A stretch of DNA of 64,000 bases from JAJEBT01 sp965221485 (GTDB lineage: Bacteria > Pseudomonadota > Alphaproteobacteria > MPNO01 > UBA830): positions 3,472,001-3,536,000 of the forward strand of contig OZ244893.1 in assembly GCA_965221485.1 (NCBI GenBank). The letters run 5' to 3'. Shown in pieces: positions 1 through 8,048 of the stretch. Both the position numbers and the translations under genes were made by a program. The notes beneath the pieces were generated by a model. That model had not been told where the DNA came from, searched no databases, and was given only the letters and a program-made list of their open reading frames with translations. Within the stretch, counting starts at the first letter, position 1. Each line of letters starts with the position of its first letter.

Positions 1-1137
1 CAGCTGGGACCCCCGCCACCCGATACCTCCGGTATTCCTGCCCGGGACTTCGAAACGACGCGTGCCGCGGCAGCGACGCCGCCCGGTTACTACGGAAACG
101 AAGACCTCAGGCGGGCCCTCAACCTGTCTTCAGGCATGCAGGCTCTCGCACCAATTGGCGAGCTGCCTGCAGGTGTTGAGCGGCGCGCCCTTGCAGCGCT
201 CCCGACCCTGGACTTCAAGCCGTGGCTTCTGCTGGCTGCTCTCATACTTGCGCTGGCCGATCTGATCCTCAGCTTCGGTTTGCGCGGTCTCATCGGCTTG
301 CGCCGAACCCACTCGGCCGTCACCGGCGGCGTCCTGTTGCTGGCAATTGTCCTGGCTGCCCCTGTCTCGCATGAAGCTCTGGCACAGCAGGTAACGCCCA
401 GAACCGGCCCCGATGCACGGGCACTGGAAGCGACGCTCACCACCCGGCTCGCTTATGTGACAACGGGGGATTCTGCTCTTGACCGCATGACGATGGCAGG
501 GCTTCGGGGATTGAGCGAGGTTCTGCAGCGGCGAACGGCGGTCGAAGCGGGTGAGCCATTGGCCGTCGATATCGAGGAGGACGAACTGGCGTTCTATCCG
601 CTGCTGTACTGGGCTGTTTCGCCGGCCCAGCGGCCGCTTTCGCAACGTGCACGTGGAAAGCTCAACACGTATCTGCGGACCGGGGGAACGGTACTGTTTG
701 ATACCCGTGAACAAGGGGGAATGGCACCGGGTTCACCCTCAGGTGTTGGCGATGCCGGACTTCGCCTGAGACGGATCCTTCGCGGGCTTGACGTACCGTT
801 GCTGATACAGACGCCTCCTGACCATGTCCTGACGAGGGCTTTCTATCTTCTGGACGATTTTCCGGGCCGATGGGCCGGGGGACCGGTCTGGGTGGAAAAC
901 AGGGGCGGCCGTCACAATGACGGCGTCTCCTCCATTATCGTCGGTGCCAATGACTGGGCTGGCGCGTGGGCCGTTGACACGCTGGGACGGCCCATGGTGG
1001 CGGTTGTTCCTGACGGAGAACGCCAGCGTGAAATGGCTTATCGCTTCGGTGTGAACTGGGTGATGTATGCCCTGACCGGCAACTACAAGACTGACCAGGT
1101 TCACATTCCGACCATCATGGAACGGCTGGGCCATTGA
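1..1137 (+). CDS. DUF4159 domain membrane protein, C-terminal part (gene begins before the window)
   Basis: The frame is open from base 1, so this is the 3' part (about 378 residues) of a longer gene. Two hydrophobic segments are visible (around PWLLLAALILALADLIL and GGVLLLAIVLAAPV). A DUF4159-type domain follows, with ARLAYVTTGD-like and NDWAGAWAVD stretches. Full-length alphaproteobacterial members are usually much longer, with an N-terminal BatA-like membrane region, and sit in MoxR ATPase/DUF58 operons. The next gene starts 4 bases after the stop, so they are probably co-transcribed. The biochemical role is unknown; an envelope-associated job is inferred from the membrane segments and the family context. 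Confidence 0.8.
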   Translation, partial: QLGPPPPDTSGIPARDFETTRAAAATPPGYYGNEDLRRALNLSSGMQALAPIGELPAGVERRALAALPTLDFKPWLLLAALILALADLILSFGLRGLIGLRRTHSAVTGGVLLLAIVLAAPVSHEALAQQVTPRTGPDARALEATLTTRLAYVTTGDSALDRMTMAGLRGLSEVLQRRTAVEAGEPLAVDIEEDELAFYPLLYWAVSPAQRPLSQRARGKLNTYLRTGGTVLFDTREQGGMAPGSPSGVGDAGLRLRRILRGLDVPLLIQTPPDHVLTRAFYLLDDFPGRWAGGPVWVENRGGRHNDGVSSIIVGANDWAGAWAVDTLGRPMVAVVPDGERQREMAYRFGVNWVMYALTGNYKTDQVHIPTIMERLGH

Positions 1138-1141
1138 TGAC

Positions 1142-3193
1142 ATGCTGAGCATAACGGTTTCTCCGCTATTTGACTGGTACATTCTGGGGGCGCTGGGTGC
1201 AGCGGTCCTGATCTTGTCTGTATTCGGTTTTTGGCGCCGGGCGACTGGCAGCGCATGGCGTCTTGCAGCGGCTCTTGTCCTTCTGGCGACACTTGTCAAT
1301 CCGGTTCTCGTCGAGGAAGAACGGGAGCCAATTCCGGATGTGGTCACGATCGTTGTGGATCAGAGCCCGTCGCAGGGAATCGGCGAGCGCAATGCGCAGG
1401 CGGAAGAGGCAGTCCGGACACTGACGGGAAAGCTTGAGAGACTGCGTGGCGTCGAAGTCCGGATTCTCCGGACCGGGAACACCGACGCGCAGAGGCGGGA
1501 CGGCACCCATCTGTTTGATGTGGCCCGGCGCTCTCTTGCCAGTGTCTCCAGGGACCGTGTGGGCGCAACATTCCTCGTCACCGACGGTCAGGTTCATGAT
1601 GTGCCCAGGACAGAAACGACGGAGACTGTACCGGGCCCCGTTCATGTCCTGTTGACGGGTTCACCTGACGAGAAGGACCGCCAGATCGAGATACTCAATG
1701 CGCCGCGCTACGGGCTTGTGGGTCAGACGGTCGAAATCGAGGTGAGGGTCAGCGACAACGCCGACAGCACGACACCGGTACGGGTCACTGCTGTTCAGGA
1801 AGGACGACCTGAACGTATTCTCACCGTTCCCAAAGGACGCACGTTCAGGGTTCCGCTGCGGATTGAGCATGGTGGTTCGAATGTCCTCCAACTTGAGACG
1901 GCGCCTCTGGACGGCGAAATCACGGACCTCAACAACCGCGCAGCCATTCAGATCAATGGAGTCAGGGAACGGCTTCGCGTGCTGCTGATATCGGGGGAGC
2001 CACATCCCGGCGAGCGCGTCTGGAGAAACCTGCTGAAGGCGGATCCGTCGGTTGATCTTGTTCACTTCACGATTCTCCGGCCGCCGGAAAAACAGGATGC
2101 GACCCCGGTTCGCGAGCTGGCCCTGATTTCCTTCCCGACCCGGGAATTGTTCGAGGAAAAGATCGCTGAGTTTGACCTGATCATTTTTGATCGGTACCGC
2201 CGCCGCGGGGTGCTGCCCAATTTCTATTTCGAGAATCTTGTCACTTATGTCGCGAACGGCGGTGCCGTGCTCAATGCAGTCGGGCCGGAATTCGCGACCC
2301 CTCTCAGCCTTTACCGTACGCCGCTGTCCGAGATCAGCCCGGGGCGGCCCACGGAACGGGTCATCGAAGGGGGCCTGCTGCCACGCGTCACGGACTATGG
2401 GCAGCGCCATCCGGTCACCGCGGGTCTGCAAGCAGGTGACAAGGTCCCGGATTGGGGCCGCTGGTTCCGGCAGGTTGAAGCCGATGCGGTAGAAGGCCAG
2501 GTCCTGATGACGGGAACTGAAGATCTGCCTCTTCTGATACTCAGTCGTTATGGAGACGGACGGGTCGCACAACTTCTCAGCGATCACATCTGGCTCTGGG
2601 CGCGCGGGTTCGAGAAGGGCGGCCCTCATTCCGAAATTCTGCGCCGTCTGGCGCACTGGCTGATGCAGGAACCCGATCTGGAAGAAGAAGATCTGAGCGC
2701 GCGGGTCGACGGGCGCACTCTTGTCATTGTCCGGCGAAGTGCATTGCGCAAGTCATCGCCCGTGATCGTGACGACACCGTCCGGTGCAGAAAAAACGGTC
2801 ATGCTGAAAGAGGAGGCGCCCGGCCGTGCGGTCGGTGTGATGCCGGCCGAGGAAATGGGGCTCTATCGCCTCAAGGATGCAGAGCAGAGCGCAGTCGTCG
2901 CGATCGGTAATCTGAACCCGCTTGAATACGCCGATATGAAAGCCGATCGAAGCAAGCTTGCAGGTATTGTGGAGGTGTCGGGAGGCGGCATGGCCTGGTT
3001 GCAGGACGGCATACCTGACCTGAGGCGCGTCAGGGCCAACCGCGTCGCCTCGGGTTCGGACTGGATGGGTATTGTCTCCAATCGGGACTACCGTGTTTCC
3101 AGCGTCAGGGAGATCCCGTTATTGCCGGCATTGGTGACGCTGTTTCTGGCGCTCGGAACCCTGGTCTGGGCGTGGCGGCGGGAAGGGCGCTGA
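1142..3193 (+). CDS. large membrane-anchored protein with vWA-like and amidotransferase-like regions (MoxR-locus type)
   Basis: 683 residues. Two membrane segments lie near the N-terminus (WYILGALGAAVLILSVFGF and LAAALVLLATLVNPVLV) and one at the C-terminus (LLPALVTLFLALGTLVWAW). Between them is a large, probably periplasmic, body. An early VVDQSPSQG stretch resembles the DxSxS metal site of von Willebrand A folds. A later region (GDGRVAQLLSDHIWLWARG) resembles the glutamine-amidotransferase-like modules found in proteins that follow DUF4159 genes. It starts 4 bases after the DUF4159 stop. By synteny it belongs to the MoxR/DUF58/DUF4159 operon type, where the products are thought to act together in envelope maintenance. 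No specific activity can be assigned. Confidence 0.8.
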   Translation: MLSITVSPLFDWYILGALGAAVLILSVFGFWRRATGSAWRLAAALVLLATLVNPVLVEEEREPIPDVVTIVVDQSPSQGIGERNAQAEEAVRTLTGKLERLRGVEVRILRTGNTDAQRRDGTHLFDVARRSLASVSRDRVGATFLVTDGQVHDVPRTETTETVPGPVHVLLTGSPDEKDRQIEILNAPRYGLVGQTVEIEVRVSDNADSTTPVRVTAVQEGRPERILTVPKGRTFRVPLRIEHGGSNVLQLETAPLDGEITDLNNRAAIQINGVRERLRVLLISGEPHPGERVWRNLLKADPSVDLVHFTILRPPEKQDATPVRELALISFPTRELFEEKIAEFDLIIFDRYRRRGVLPNFYFENLVTYVANGGAVLNAVGPEFATPLSLYRTPLSEISPGRPTERVIEGGLLPRVTDYGQRHPVTAGLQAGDKVPDWGRWFRQVEADAVEGQVLMTGTEDLPLLILSRYGDGRVAQLLSDHIWLWARGFEKGGPHSEILRRLAHWLMQEPDLEEEDLSARVDGRTLVIVRRSALRKSSPVIVTTPSGAEKTVMLKEEAPGRAVGVMPAEEMGLYRLKDAEQSAVVAIGNLNPLEYADMKADRSKLAGIVEVSGGGMAWLQDGIPDLRRVRANRVASGSDWMGIVSNRDYRVSSVREIPLLPALVTLFLALGTLVWAWRREGR

Positions 3194-3199
3194 CGAGGT

Positions 3200-3373
3200 C
3201 TATTGCAGTCCGAGGCCGGTACAGATCGACAGGACAAGCGACTGGACGAGATAGGCATCGGCAACGGCCGGGGCTGCGAGCACTCCGAGAAGCAGCAGAC
3301 CCCCGATCAGATAGTATTCGGGCTGGATCCGCCGTGATGGCGCCCGGGCCAGATTTGTCTTCTCCTGCTTCAT
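3200..3373 (-). CDS. small single-pass membrane protein, hypothetical
   Basis: 57 residues from ATG 3373; an upstream in-frame GTG at 3394 would add seven. It has a basic N-terminus (MKQEKTNLARAPSRRIQ) followed by one long hydrophobic segment (YYLIGGLLLLGVLAAPAVA) and a second moderately hydrophobic stretch. It converges on the preceding membrane-protein gene with only 6 bases between the two stops. No family is recognised. The charge distribution and the clean membrane segment make it look real. A TTGACA hexamer lies about 35 bases upstream of the ATG without a convincing -10. Confidence 0.5.
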   Translation of the reverse strand: MKQEKTNLARAPSRRIQPEYYLIGGLLLLGVLAAPAVADAYLVQSLVLSICTGLGLQ

Positions 3374-3667
3374 GGAGTCCAGCTTAAGCGGCACTCGGGT
3401 TGTGTCAAGTCGGTGTCACGGCCGGTGACAGGCACCGTGGACCGGAAGACACAGGCTTGCGCCGGACGACCAGGCTCTTCCGAACCTTGATCCGGTGCCG
3501 CGTCCGGACCTGCTGACATCGCGGGCCGGATTTTGGGCGAGCCCGGGAATGAGCACGGGGGCGGGTTCGGGCGAGACTTGCCAAAGCCTCCGAAACAAGA
3601 TACTGTCCAATCAGTATCTATTTTGCCCGCGTGCGACGGGCGGAATTTGTCCGGATCTGGCGGGCTC
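3374..3667. other. intergenic region between divergent small membrane gene and tetR-type regulator
   Basis: Non-coding divergent region. Its notable content is the perfect palindrome at 3598-3619, described separately. Open frames run through it but have no coding character. Confidence 0.5.
3598..3619. promoter_or_regulatory. perfect inverted repeat, candidate TetR-family operator
   Basis: AGATACTG - 6-base spacer - CAGTATCT, eight-base arms with no mismatch, ending 48 bases before the start of the TetR-type regulator. TetR-family repressors commonly bind such palindromes in their own promoter. Since the regulator and the oxygenase genes run in the same direction with short gaps, one operator could control the whole operon. 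The binding protein is inferred. Confidence 0.6.
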
Positions 3668-4384
3668 ATGGAAATCAGTACGCATGCTGAATGTGAAAGT
3701 GGCGACCGTGTCCGCCCCGCGACCAAGCGGGAACAGCGGGCGGCCAGCATTGAAGCGCTCCTGACGGAAGCCCTGTCACTCTTTATTACCCAAGGCTATC
3801 ATGCCACGACGGTGGAAGAGATTGCGCAATCGGCTGGTCTGACCAAGGGTGCGGTCTATTTTTACTTTCGCAGCAAGGCCAATGTCCTCATGGCCCTGCT
3901 GGACCGAACCGAAGAACTGACCATAGAGCCGACGATCGCGGCCATGCAGGCGGCGGGAGCCGGGCCGCGCGAGCGGCTCAATGCCTTTATCCGGACGCAA
4001 TCGGTGATCGGCGCGGAGCGAACGGAATACATGCTGCTGGCGATCCTCATGAGTGCGGAGTTCAGCGGCGCCGGCGATCGGATCGAGATCCGGCTGCAGG
4101 AATTGATGGCGCGCATGGAACATGCGGTGCGCGAAACCGTGATTTCGGGGCAGGAGGCCGGACTGTTCCGCGACAGCGTCGGATCTGACGAGCTGGCGAG
4201 TGTGATCATGGCAACCAACAAGGGTTGCTATGTGGAATGGTATATGCGCGGAAGGGACCTCGACGGACAGGACTTTGCCCGGGCGTTTCGTAATTTCGTC
4301 ATGGAAGGTGTGGTCGCGGGTCCGGACAGCGACCGCACACAAGGCCACCGCACGTCAGTGGGGTCCCATCACAGGGGAGAGTAA
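3668..4384 (+). CDS. TetR/AcrR family transcriptional regulator
   Basis: 238 residues from ATG 3668; a longer open frame upstream lacks a plausible start and would cover the palindrome. The N-terminal helix-turn-helix is clear (TVEEIAQSAGLTKGAVYFYF, residues about 45-64), followed by an all-helical ligand domain. It lies directly upstream of the PaaA-type gene, 4 bases before that ATG, so it is the probable local regulator. In several bacteria TetR-type PaaR represses phenylacetate genes and responds to phenylacetyl-CoA. Whether the ligand here is the same is unknown. The palindrome at 3598-3619 is the likely binding site. Confidence 0.9.
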   Translation: MEISTHAECESGDRVRPATKREQRAASIEALLTEALSLFITQGYHATTVEEIAQSAGLTKGAVYFYFRSKANVLMALLDRTEELTIEPTIAAMQAAGAGPRERLNAFIRTQSVIGAERTEYMLLAILMSAEFSGAGDRIEIRLQELMARMEHAVRETVISGQEAGLFRDSVGSDELASVIMATNKGCYVEWYMRGRDLDGQDFARAFRNFVMEGVVAGPDSDRTQGHRTSVGSHHRGE

Positions 4385-4388
4385 TCAG

Positions 4389-5342
4389 ATGGCTACAGCA
4401 ATCAGGGAAACTGCGGAAGATCCGAGGGAACGCGCTTTGCAGGAGCGGGTTGCCGCCGGGCTGAAACTTGAGGATGTCGAGGAAATGACACCGCGCTACC
4501 GGGATGTCCTCGTCAATACGATCCATATCGCTGCCGATCTCGAGGTCGTGACCTTGCCCACCTATTCGCCGGCAATCAGGACATCTCCCACCCTTGAGGA
4601 CAAGATCGCCATCGCTTCCGCGTGTCAGGACGAGCTGGGGCATGCCCAGATGATGTACCGGATTCTCGAGGATTTCGGCTATGACACCCACAGCTTCCTG
4701 TTCGAGCGCGATCCGGAGGAATGGCGCACCTTCCAGATGCTTGAATTCCCCCACGAGGACTATATCGAGTCTGTTGTTTCCATGTGTTACGGCGATCGGG
4801 CCGGGTACATCACTACCGTCGATCTCGAGGAAAACTGTTCCTACGCTCCGTTTGCCCGGTCCTTGCGGAAGGTGAATTATGAAGAGACGTTCCATGTGAG
4901 CCACGGCGAGCGCTGGGTCCGGTTTTTCTGGAATCATTCCGAAGAAGCCCGGCGAAGGGTGCAGGAGTCTGTAGACTTCTATTTCCCGCTCTGTGCTGCA
5001 TGGTTCGGGCTTCCCGACCATCTCAAGACCCGTACAGATCAGATCAAGTACAGGATCCGTGGGGCTTCCAACGACGAAATGCGCCAGAAATGGCTGTCCC
5101 GGATTGTTCCGTTCTCGGAGAGCGTGGGGATCAAGGTTCCGGCGCACTTTGACGAGGAACAGGGACGATATGTTCTCGATTACGAACCGCCGATTGCGCT
5201 CGACGAGGAAACCCGGACGTGGGACTACAGCAGGAAGATCAGCTGGGAAGAGCAGCTCAGGATCTGGAAGAAGGGATCCCGCCACAAGGTGCCATCAATC
5301 ACCCGCGTGCTTTCGGAGGTATGGGGAAAGGATCTTTGGTAG
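4389..5342 (+). CDS. paaA: PaaA-type catalytic subunit of a ring-1,2-epoxidase-like diiron acyl-CoA oxygenase
   Basis: 317 residues, close to the roughly 310 of E. coli PaaA. The start has a strong GGGGAGA Shine-Dalgarno sequence. Diiron ligand motifs are visible: an early E in ADLEVVTLP, the first ExxH in DELGHAQMMYR, and a second ExxH in YEETFHVSHGERW. PaaA is the iron-bearing subunit of the PaaABCE complex that epoxidises phenylacetyl-CoA with O2. Here it heads the order paaA, paaD-N, paaB, paaC, paaD-C. No CoA ligase, isomerase or reductase gene accompanies it in the window, so the substrate could be phenylacetyl-CoA or another acyl-CoA. It overlaps the next gene. Confidence 0.9.
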   Translation: MATAIRETAEDPRERALQERVAAGLKLEDVEEMTPRYRDVLVNTIHIAADLEVVTLPTYSPAIRTSPTLEDKIAIASACQDELGHAQMMYRILEDFGYDTHSFLFERDPEEWRTFQMLEFPHEDYIESVVSMCYGDRAGYITTVDLEENCSYAPFARSLRKVNYEETFHVSHGERWVRFFWNHSEEARRRVQESVDFYFPLCAAWFGLPDHLKTRTDQIKYRIRGASNDEMRQKWLSRIVPFSESVGIKVPAHFDEEQGRYVLDYEPPIALDEETRTWDYSRKISWEEQLRIWKKGSRHKVPSITRVLSEVWGKDLW

Positions 5343-5695
5343 ACACGGGACCCGGCCCGGCCCCTCACGGGGGGCAGGAGCGTCCCGATCGCGGTGAGAT
5401 CGTGGCTGCGCTCGAGGCCGTCCACGACCCCCATGTCCCGGTCAGCCTGCGCCGCATGGGCATGCTGAGAGACATCGGAATTTCGGATCAGGGAACCGTG
5501 AAGGTTTCGGTCTGCATTCCCTGCATGGCCTGTCCCGGCACTGCCCTGTTGCGGGAATCCGTGCGCGAGGCGGTCATGGCGGTGAATGGCGTGAATGACG
5601 TGATCGTGGAGGAAGGCTGGCATCTTCCCTGGTCGCGCGACATGGTTGACGCCGATGTTCAGGACCTGATGCGTGTCAACGGCATCCAGATCTGA
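5321..5695 (+). CDS. PaaD N-terminal half: DUF59/MIP18-type Fe-S assembly-like protein, separate gene
   Basis: 124 residues if ATG 5321 is used. That ATG overlaps the end of paaA by 22 bases and has GGAGG almost touching it, so TTG 5336 is a possible alternative. The protein matches the DUF59 module of PaaD: DPHVPVSLRRMGMLRDI, then IPCMACPG, then a C-terminal W...DLMRVNGIQI segment like the end of the PaaD DUF59 part. In classical PaaD a zinc-ribbon tail follows in the same chain. Here it stops and the zinc ribbon is found downstream at 6782-7021. PaaD is thought to help mature the oxygenase iron centre. Confidence 0.8.
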   Translation: MGKGSLVDTGPGPAPHGGQERPDRGEIVAALEAVHDPHVPVSLRRMGMLRDIGISDQGTVKVSVCIPCMACPGTALLRESVREAVMAVNGVNDVIVEEGWHLPWSRDMVDADVQDLMRVNGIQI

Positions 5696-5709
5696 GAGAC
5701 GGAAGACAG

Positions 5710-5982
5710 ATGAATTCCCTGACAAAGAACCGGAAGAAGATTGATCAACGGCGCGAGCGTGGCGGCGAGACCCCGAAATATTACGAGGTTTTCGCGCGCA
5801 AGGATTCGGACTCGGACCTTTCCCATGTGGGATCGGTCGAAGCGCCCAACGACGATCTGGCCAAGGTTCGTGCCTGGTACATTTATGACCAGCACCGCTG
5901 GCGGGAAATGTGTGTCGTCCCGCTGGATGCGGTGATCACGGTGACCGAGGAAGGCAAGTCGGCCAAGATCAAGATGGGCTGA
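5710..5982 (+). CDS. paaB: PaaB-type small subunit of the oxygenase
   Basis: 90 residues with a GGAAGA ribosome site before ATG 5710. It matches the PaaB family in size and in the core YYEVFARKDSDSDLSHVGSV followed by A..LA...Y and a short C-terminus. PaaB bridges the A-C heterodimers in the known complex and has no catalytic residues. It sits between the two structural partners, 14 bases after the DUF59 gene and 26 before paaC. The basic N-terminus (KNRKKIDQRRERGG) is somewhat longer than usual. Confidence 0.88.
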   Translation: MNSLTKNRKKIDQRRERGGETPKYYEVFARKDSDSDLSHVGSVEAPNDDLAKVRAWYIYDQHRWREMCVVPLDAVITVTEEGKSAKIKMG

Positions 5983-6008
5983 GCCCCATCCAGCAGAAAG
6001 AGGACAGG

Positions 6009-6785
6009 ATGACCTATACACCCGGGGCTCCCGGTGCAAGACTGCATGCGGATTTTGAAAACGATCTGCTGGCGATCGCCGACACCAAGCTGGTTCTCGG
6101 AAACTGGTATGCCGAATGTGTGATGAACGGCCGGTCCTTGCCGGACTTCGCGGCCCTTCTCGGTATGTGCACTGCCAATTACGGACATACGCGGGCGCTG
6201 TATCAATATCTTGCGGCCCATGGTCACGACTATGTTCAGCTTGAACGCGGCCGCAGCGGTGAAGACATCCATTCGATGAACCTTCTGGATGAAGCGCCGG
6301 GCGGGTGGGAAGATTTTATTGTAAGCACATGGCTCGCGGAACTGGCTACCTGGATGCTGACCTCGGGTTTTCTCAAACATGAAGACCGGGTGGTTTCGGG
6401 TCTTGCGAAGAAGATCGGTGAGGAGACCTATTTTCACCTCAAATATGCCCATGGCTGGTTTCGGATTCTGGGTGAGGGCCGGACCCAGACGGAGCGGTTT
6501 CAAGAGGCCTGGCGCCAGAGGGGTCCGCTGGCGCTGCAGTGGTTTGGGCCTGAGGAAACCGACAGTGTGTTCGAGGCCGGCCTGCGCGATGTCGATATCT
6601 GTGAGCTTCGGGAGGCCTTTGTCGGGGAGACGGGCGAGGCTGCTGACATGCTGGGGGCTCCGCTTGAACAGACCGGGTCTGTGGCATTTCCCGAAGACTG
6701 GCGGCCGGGCGCGCGGCGCGCCGGGCCTCTTCCTGCCGGCCTTTACGAGGTTGTTCGCTTCAAGGATGCGGAGCTGGCCCATTGA
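6009..6785 (+). CDS. paaC: PaaC-type structural subunit of the oxygenase
   Basis: 258 residues from ATG 6009, chosen for its AGAGGACAGG ribosome site. The longer frame reaching back into paaB has none. The ferritin-like fold shows in ADTKLVLGNWYAECVMNG and in EETYFHLKYAHGWF. The first ligand motif has decayed: where catalytic subunits have an ExxH after a D, this protein reads TANYGHTRALY. That agrees with PaaC being a structural partner rather than the iron site. Its stop overlaps the TTG start of the zinc-ribbon gene (TTGA), which suggests coupled translation. Confidence 0.88.
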   Translation: MTYTPGAPGARLHADFENDLLAIADTKLVLGNWYAECVMNGRSLPDFAALLGMCTANYGHTRALYQYLAAHGHDYVQLERGRSGEDIHSMNLLDEAPGGWEDFIVSTWLAELATWMLTSGFLKHEDRVVSGLAKKIGEETYFHLKYAHGWFRILGEGRTQTERFQEAWRQRGPLALQWFGPEETDSVFEAGLRDVDICELREAFVGETGEAADMLGAPLEQTGSVAFPEDWRPGARRAGPLPAGLYEVVRFKDAELAH

Positions 6786-7021
6786 CGGCGACATTCCGTC
6801 CGCCGGGCGGTTATGCCGCGCGGCATCGCGATCATCATTCCGGTGATCCGGATTTCGGGGATGTGGCCTGCCCCGACTGTGAGGGCCGTGATCTTGAGGT
6901 GCTGTCTCTTTTCGGCGGGGCGGCATCGGAGGTCCTGTTTCGATGTCACGGCTGCAAGACCAGCTTCAACTGGATCAAGTGGAACGGCCGCCTCCCGCCT
7001 GCACCATCGGTTGAGCGATAA
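6782..7021 (+). CDS. PaaD C-terminal half: free-standing zinc-ribbon protein
   Basis: 79 residues. The only sensible start is TTG 6782, which overlaps the paaC stop (TTGA) with GGAG about 10 bases upstream. The protein is a treble-clef or ribbon-like CPDCEGRDLEVLSLFGGA then FRCHGCKTSFNWIKW. This resembles the tail of full-length PaaD (CPxCG..., FGS..., C..C...FxxFK). Together with the DUF59 gene at 5321-5695 it rebuilds PaaD from two polypeptides. The four cysteines probably bind zinc or iron. Its role as a maturation partner is inferred from the family. Confidence 0.75.
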   Translation: MTATFRPPGGYAARHRDHHSGDPDFGDVACPDCEGRDLEVLSLFGGAASEVLFRCHGCKTSFNWIKWNGRLPPAPSVER

Positions 7022-7361
7022 CCGTCGGCACTGCCGGAGAAGAGCGGTGCGGCATCGTCCTGCAGATCTGCGGCTGCGGCTCATCGCAAACAGGGACTCA
7101 CGGATCTCGGGCGGTCCAAATCAAAAACGCGTTTCTTTCGCGCAGATCGAACTGCGAATTCTCTTCGAAGCCCATTGTTCGCCGGCGTCTCGAATGCGGC
7201 TTCCGGGTGATCACCCGGATCCAGCTCCCAATTGGCAGACTGTCTGGCCAGGAGGGACGCTCATGGTTCAAGTCCAGGGCAATGGTGGATTGTGACCGTA
7301 ACGCTTCTATCCGTCCCGAGCCAGGCTTCGTTATTGTTTACAGTGGCTTCTTTTTACAATA
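7022..7361. other. 340-base gap without a recognisable gene
   Basis: No credible coding sequence, hairpin terminator or promoter was seen. It marks the border between the oxygenase operon and the accessory island. The last bases before 7362 do not resemble the cysteine-rich gene copy that begins there. Confidence 0.4.
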
Positions 7362-7619
7362 AATGATCTGGACCTTGGCTGTGGATGTGCCCGACTTTTT
7401 GTCGCCGTTCTTGAGAGTCCATTGTGTGTCCACGATACCCGTTCTATCTATCTTGCGAACACCTTTCCGTGTTCAGAGCAGAGATTCCGTGCACTATAGC
7501 TGTTGAGCGGTCGATCTGGCCATCTACTGTTCCGCCACCAGCCCTCCAGACATTCGGCATCGCCGTGATATATTCTGAATGTACTGTCGCTATTACCCGG
7601 TATCACCGAGTCTGCGTGC
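7362..7619 (-). pseudogene. decayed copy of the cysteine-rich secreted protein gene
   Basis: This stretch aligns closely at DNA level with 9230-9490, the central part of the intact cysteine-rich gene on the same strand. Shared tracts include TTGAGAGTCCA, TCTGGCCATCTACTGTTCC and CCAGCCCTCCAGACATTCGG. It lacks the region after the CC motif and the signal peptide. A one-base deletion (CTTGCGAA here against CTTCGCGAC) shifts the frame. At its 5' end it is fused to an IS256-type transposase fragment right after the shared GCGTGCGCC. It is a recent partial duplicate damaged by rearrangement. Confidence 0.75.
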
Positions 7620-7857
7620 GCCGGGTGCGTGGCACGCGCAACTCAATATCGCCAAGCCCGGTCAGCAGATAGCGCGAATAGCTGCCGTTGCGCCGGTCGC
7701 GCACCGCGCTTCCGTCGAGACTGCCGAGCCAGCCATCGACCGCTTCGGACATCCGGCCCTCGATGATCCCGGCCAGAGCCTGACGGCCAAGCGGGCGGTA
7801 GCCCTTACCCCGCTCCAGACCGTCCGCCTGCATCTGCTTCACGCCCTCGAAGGCCAT
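7616..7857 (-). pseudogene. IS256-family (mutator) transposase, N-terminal fragment
   Basis: About 80 residues from ATG 7857 match the start of IS256-type transposases: ALAGIIEGRMSEAVDGWLG, then DRRNGSYSRYLLTGLGDIEL and RVPRTR. The catalytic DDE domain is absent. The frame runs into the decayed cysteine-rich copy after about 80 codons. The sequence up to about 7968 upstream of the ATG reads like the leader and left end of such an element, though the terminal repeat was not proven. It is a remnant from deletion or recombination. Confidence 0.7.
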
Positions 7858-7989
7858 CGGTAAACTCTCGATCGTCGCAGCGCGCTGTGGCCTGGCGGTG
7901 CTCCTTCGTGTGGCTGTTTTCGAACCACAGGGAGTACCCCCTCCCAACCCGGACACATAACCCCATACATCACCCGCCCCGCGCGGGGC

Positions 7990-8018
7990 TTGACACGCTT
8001 GGGGGACCTGGTGAAACT
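7990..8018 (+). promoter_or_regulatory. possible promoter of the cysteine-rich gene at 8049
   Basis: TTGACA (7990-7995), 17-base spacer, then GAAACT (8013-8018), a poor -10 with three of six consensus bases. It lies 31 bases before the start codon. Weak by itself, but spacing and position fit. Confidence 0.3.
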
Positions 8019-8048
8019 TCCCGGCGGAAGCAAGGGAGGGCTGCAACC

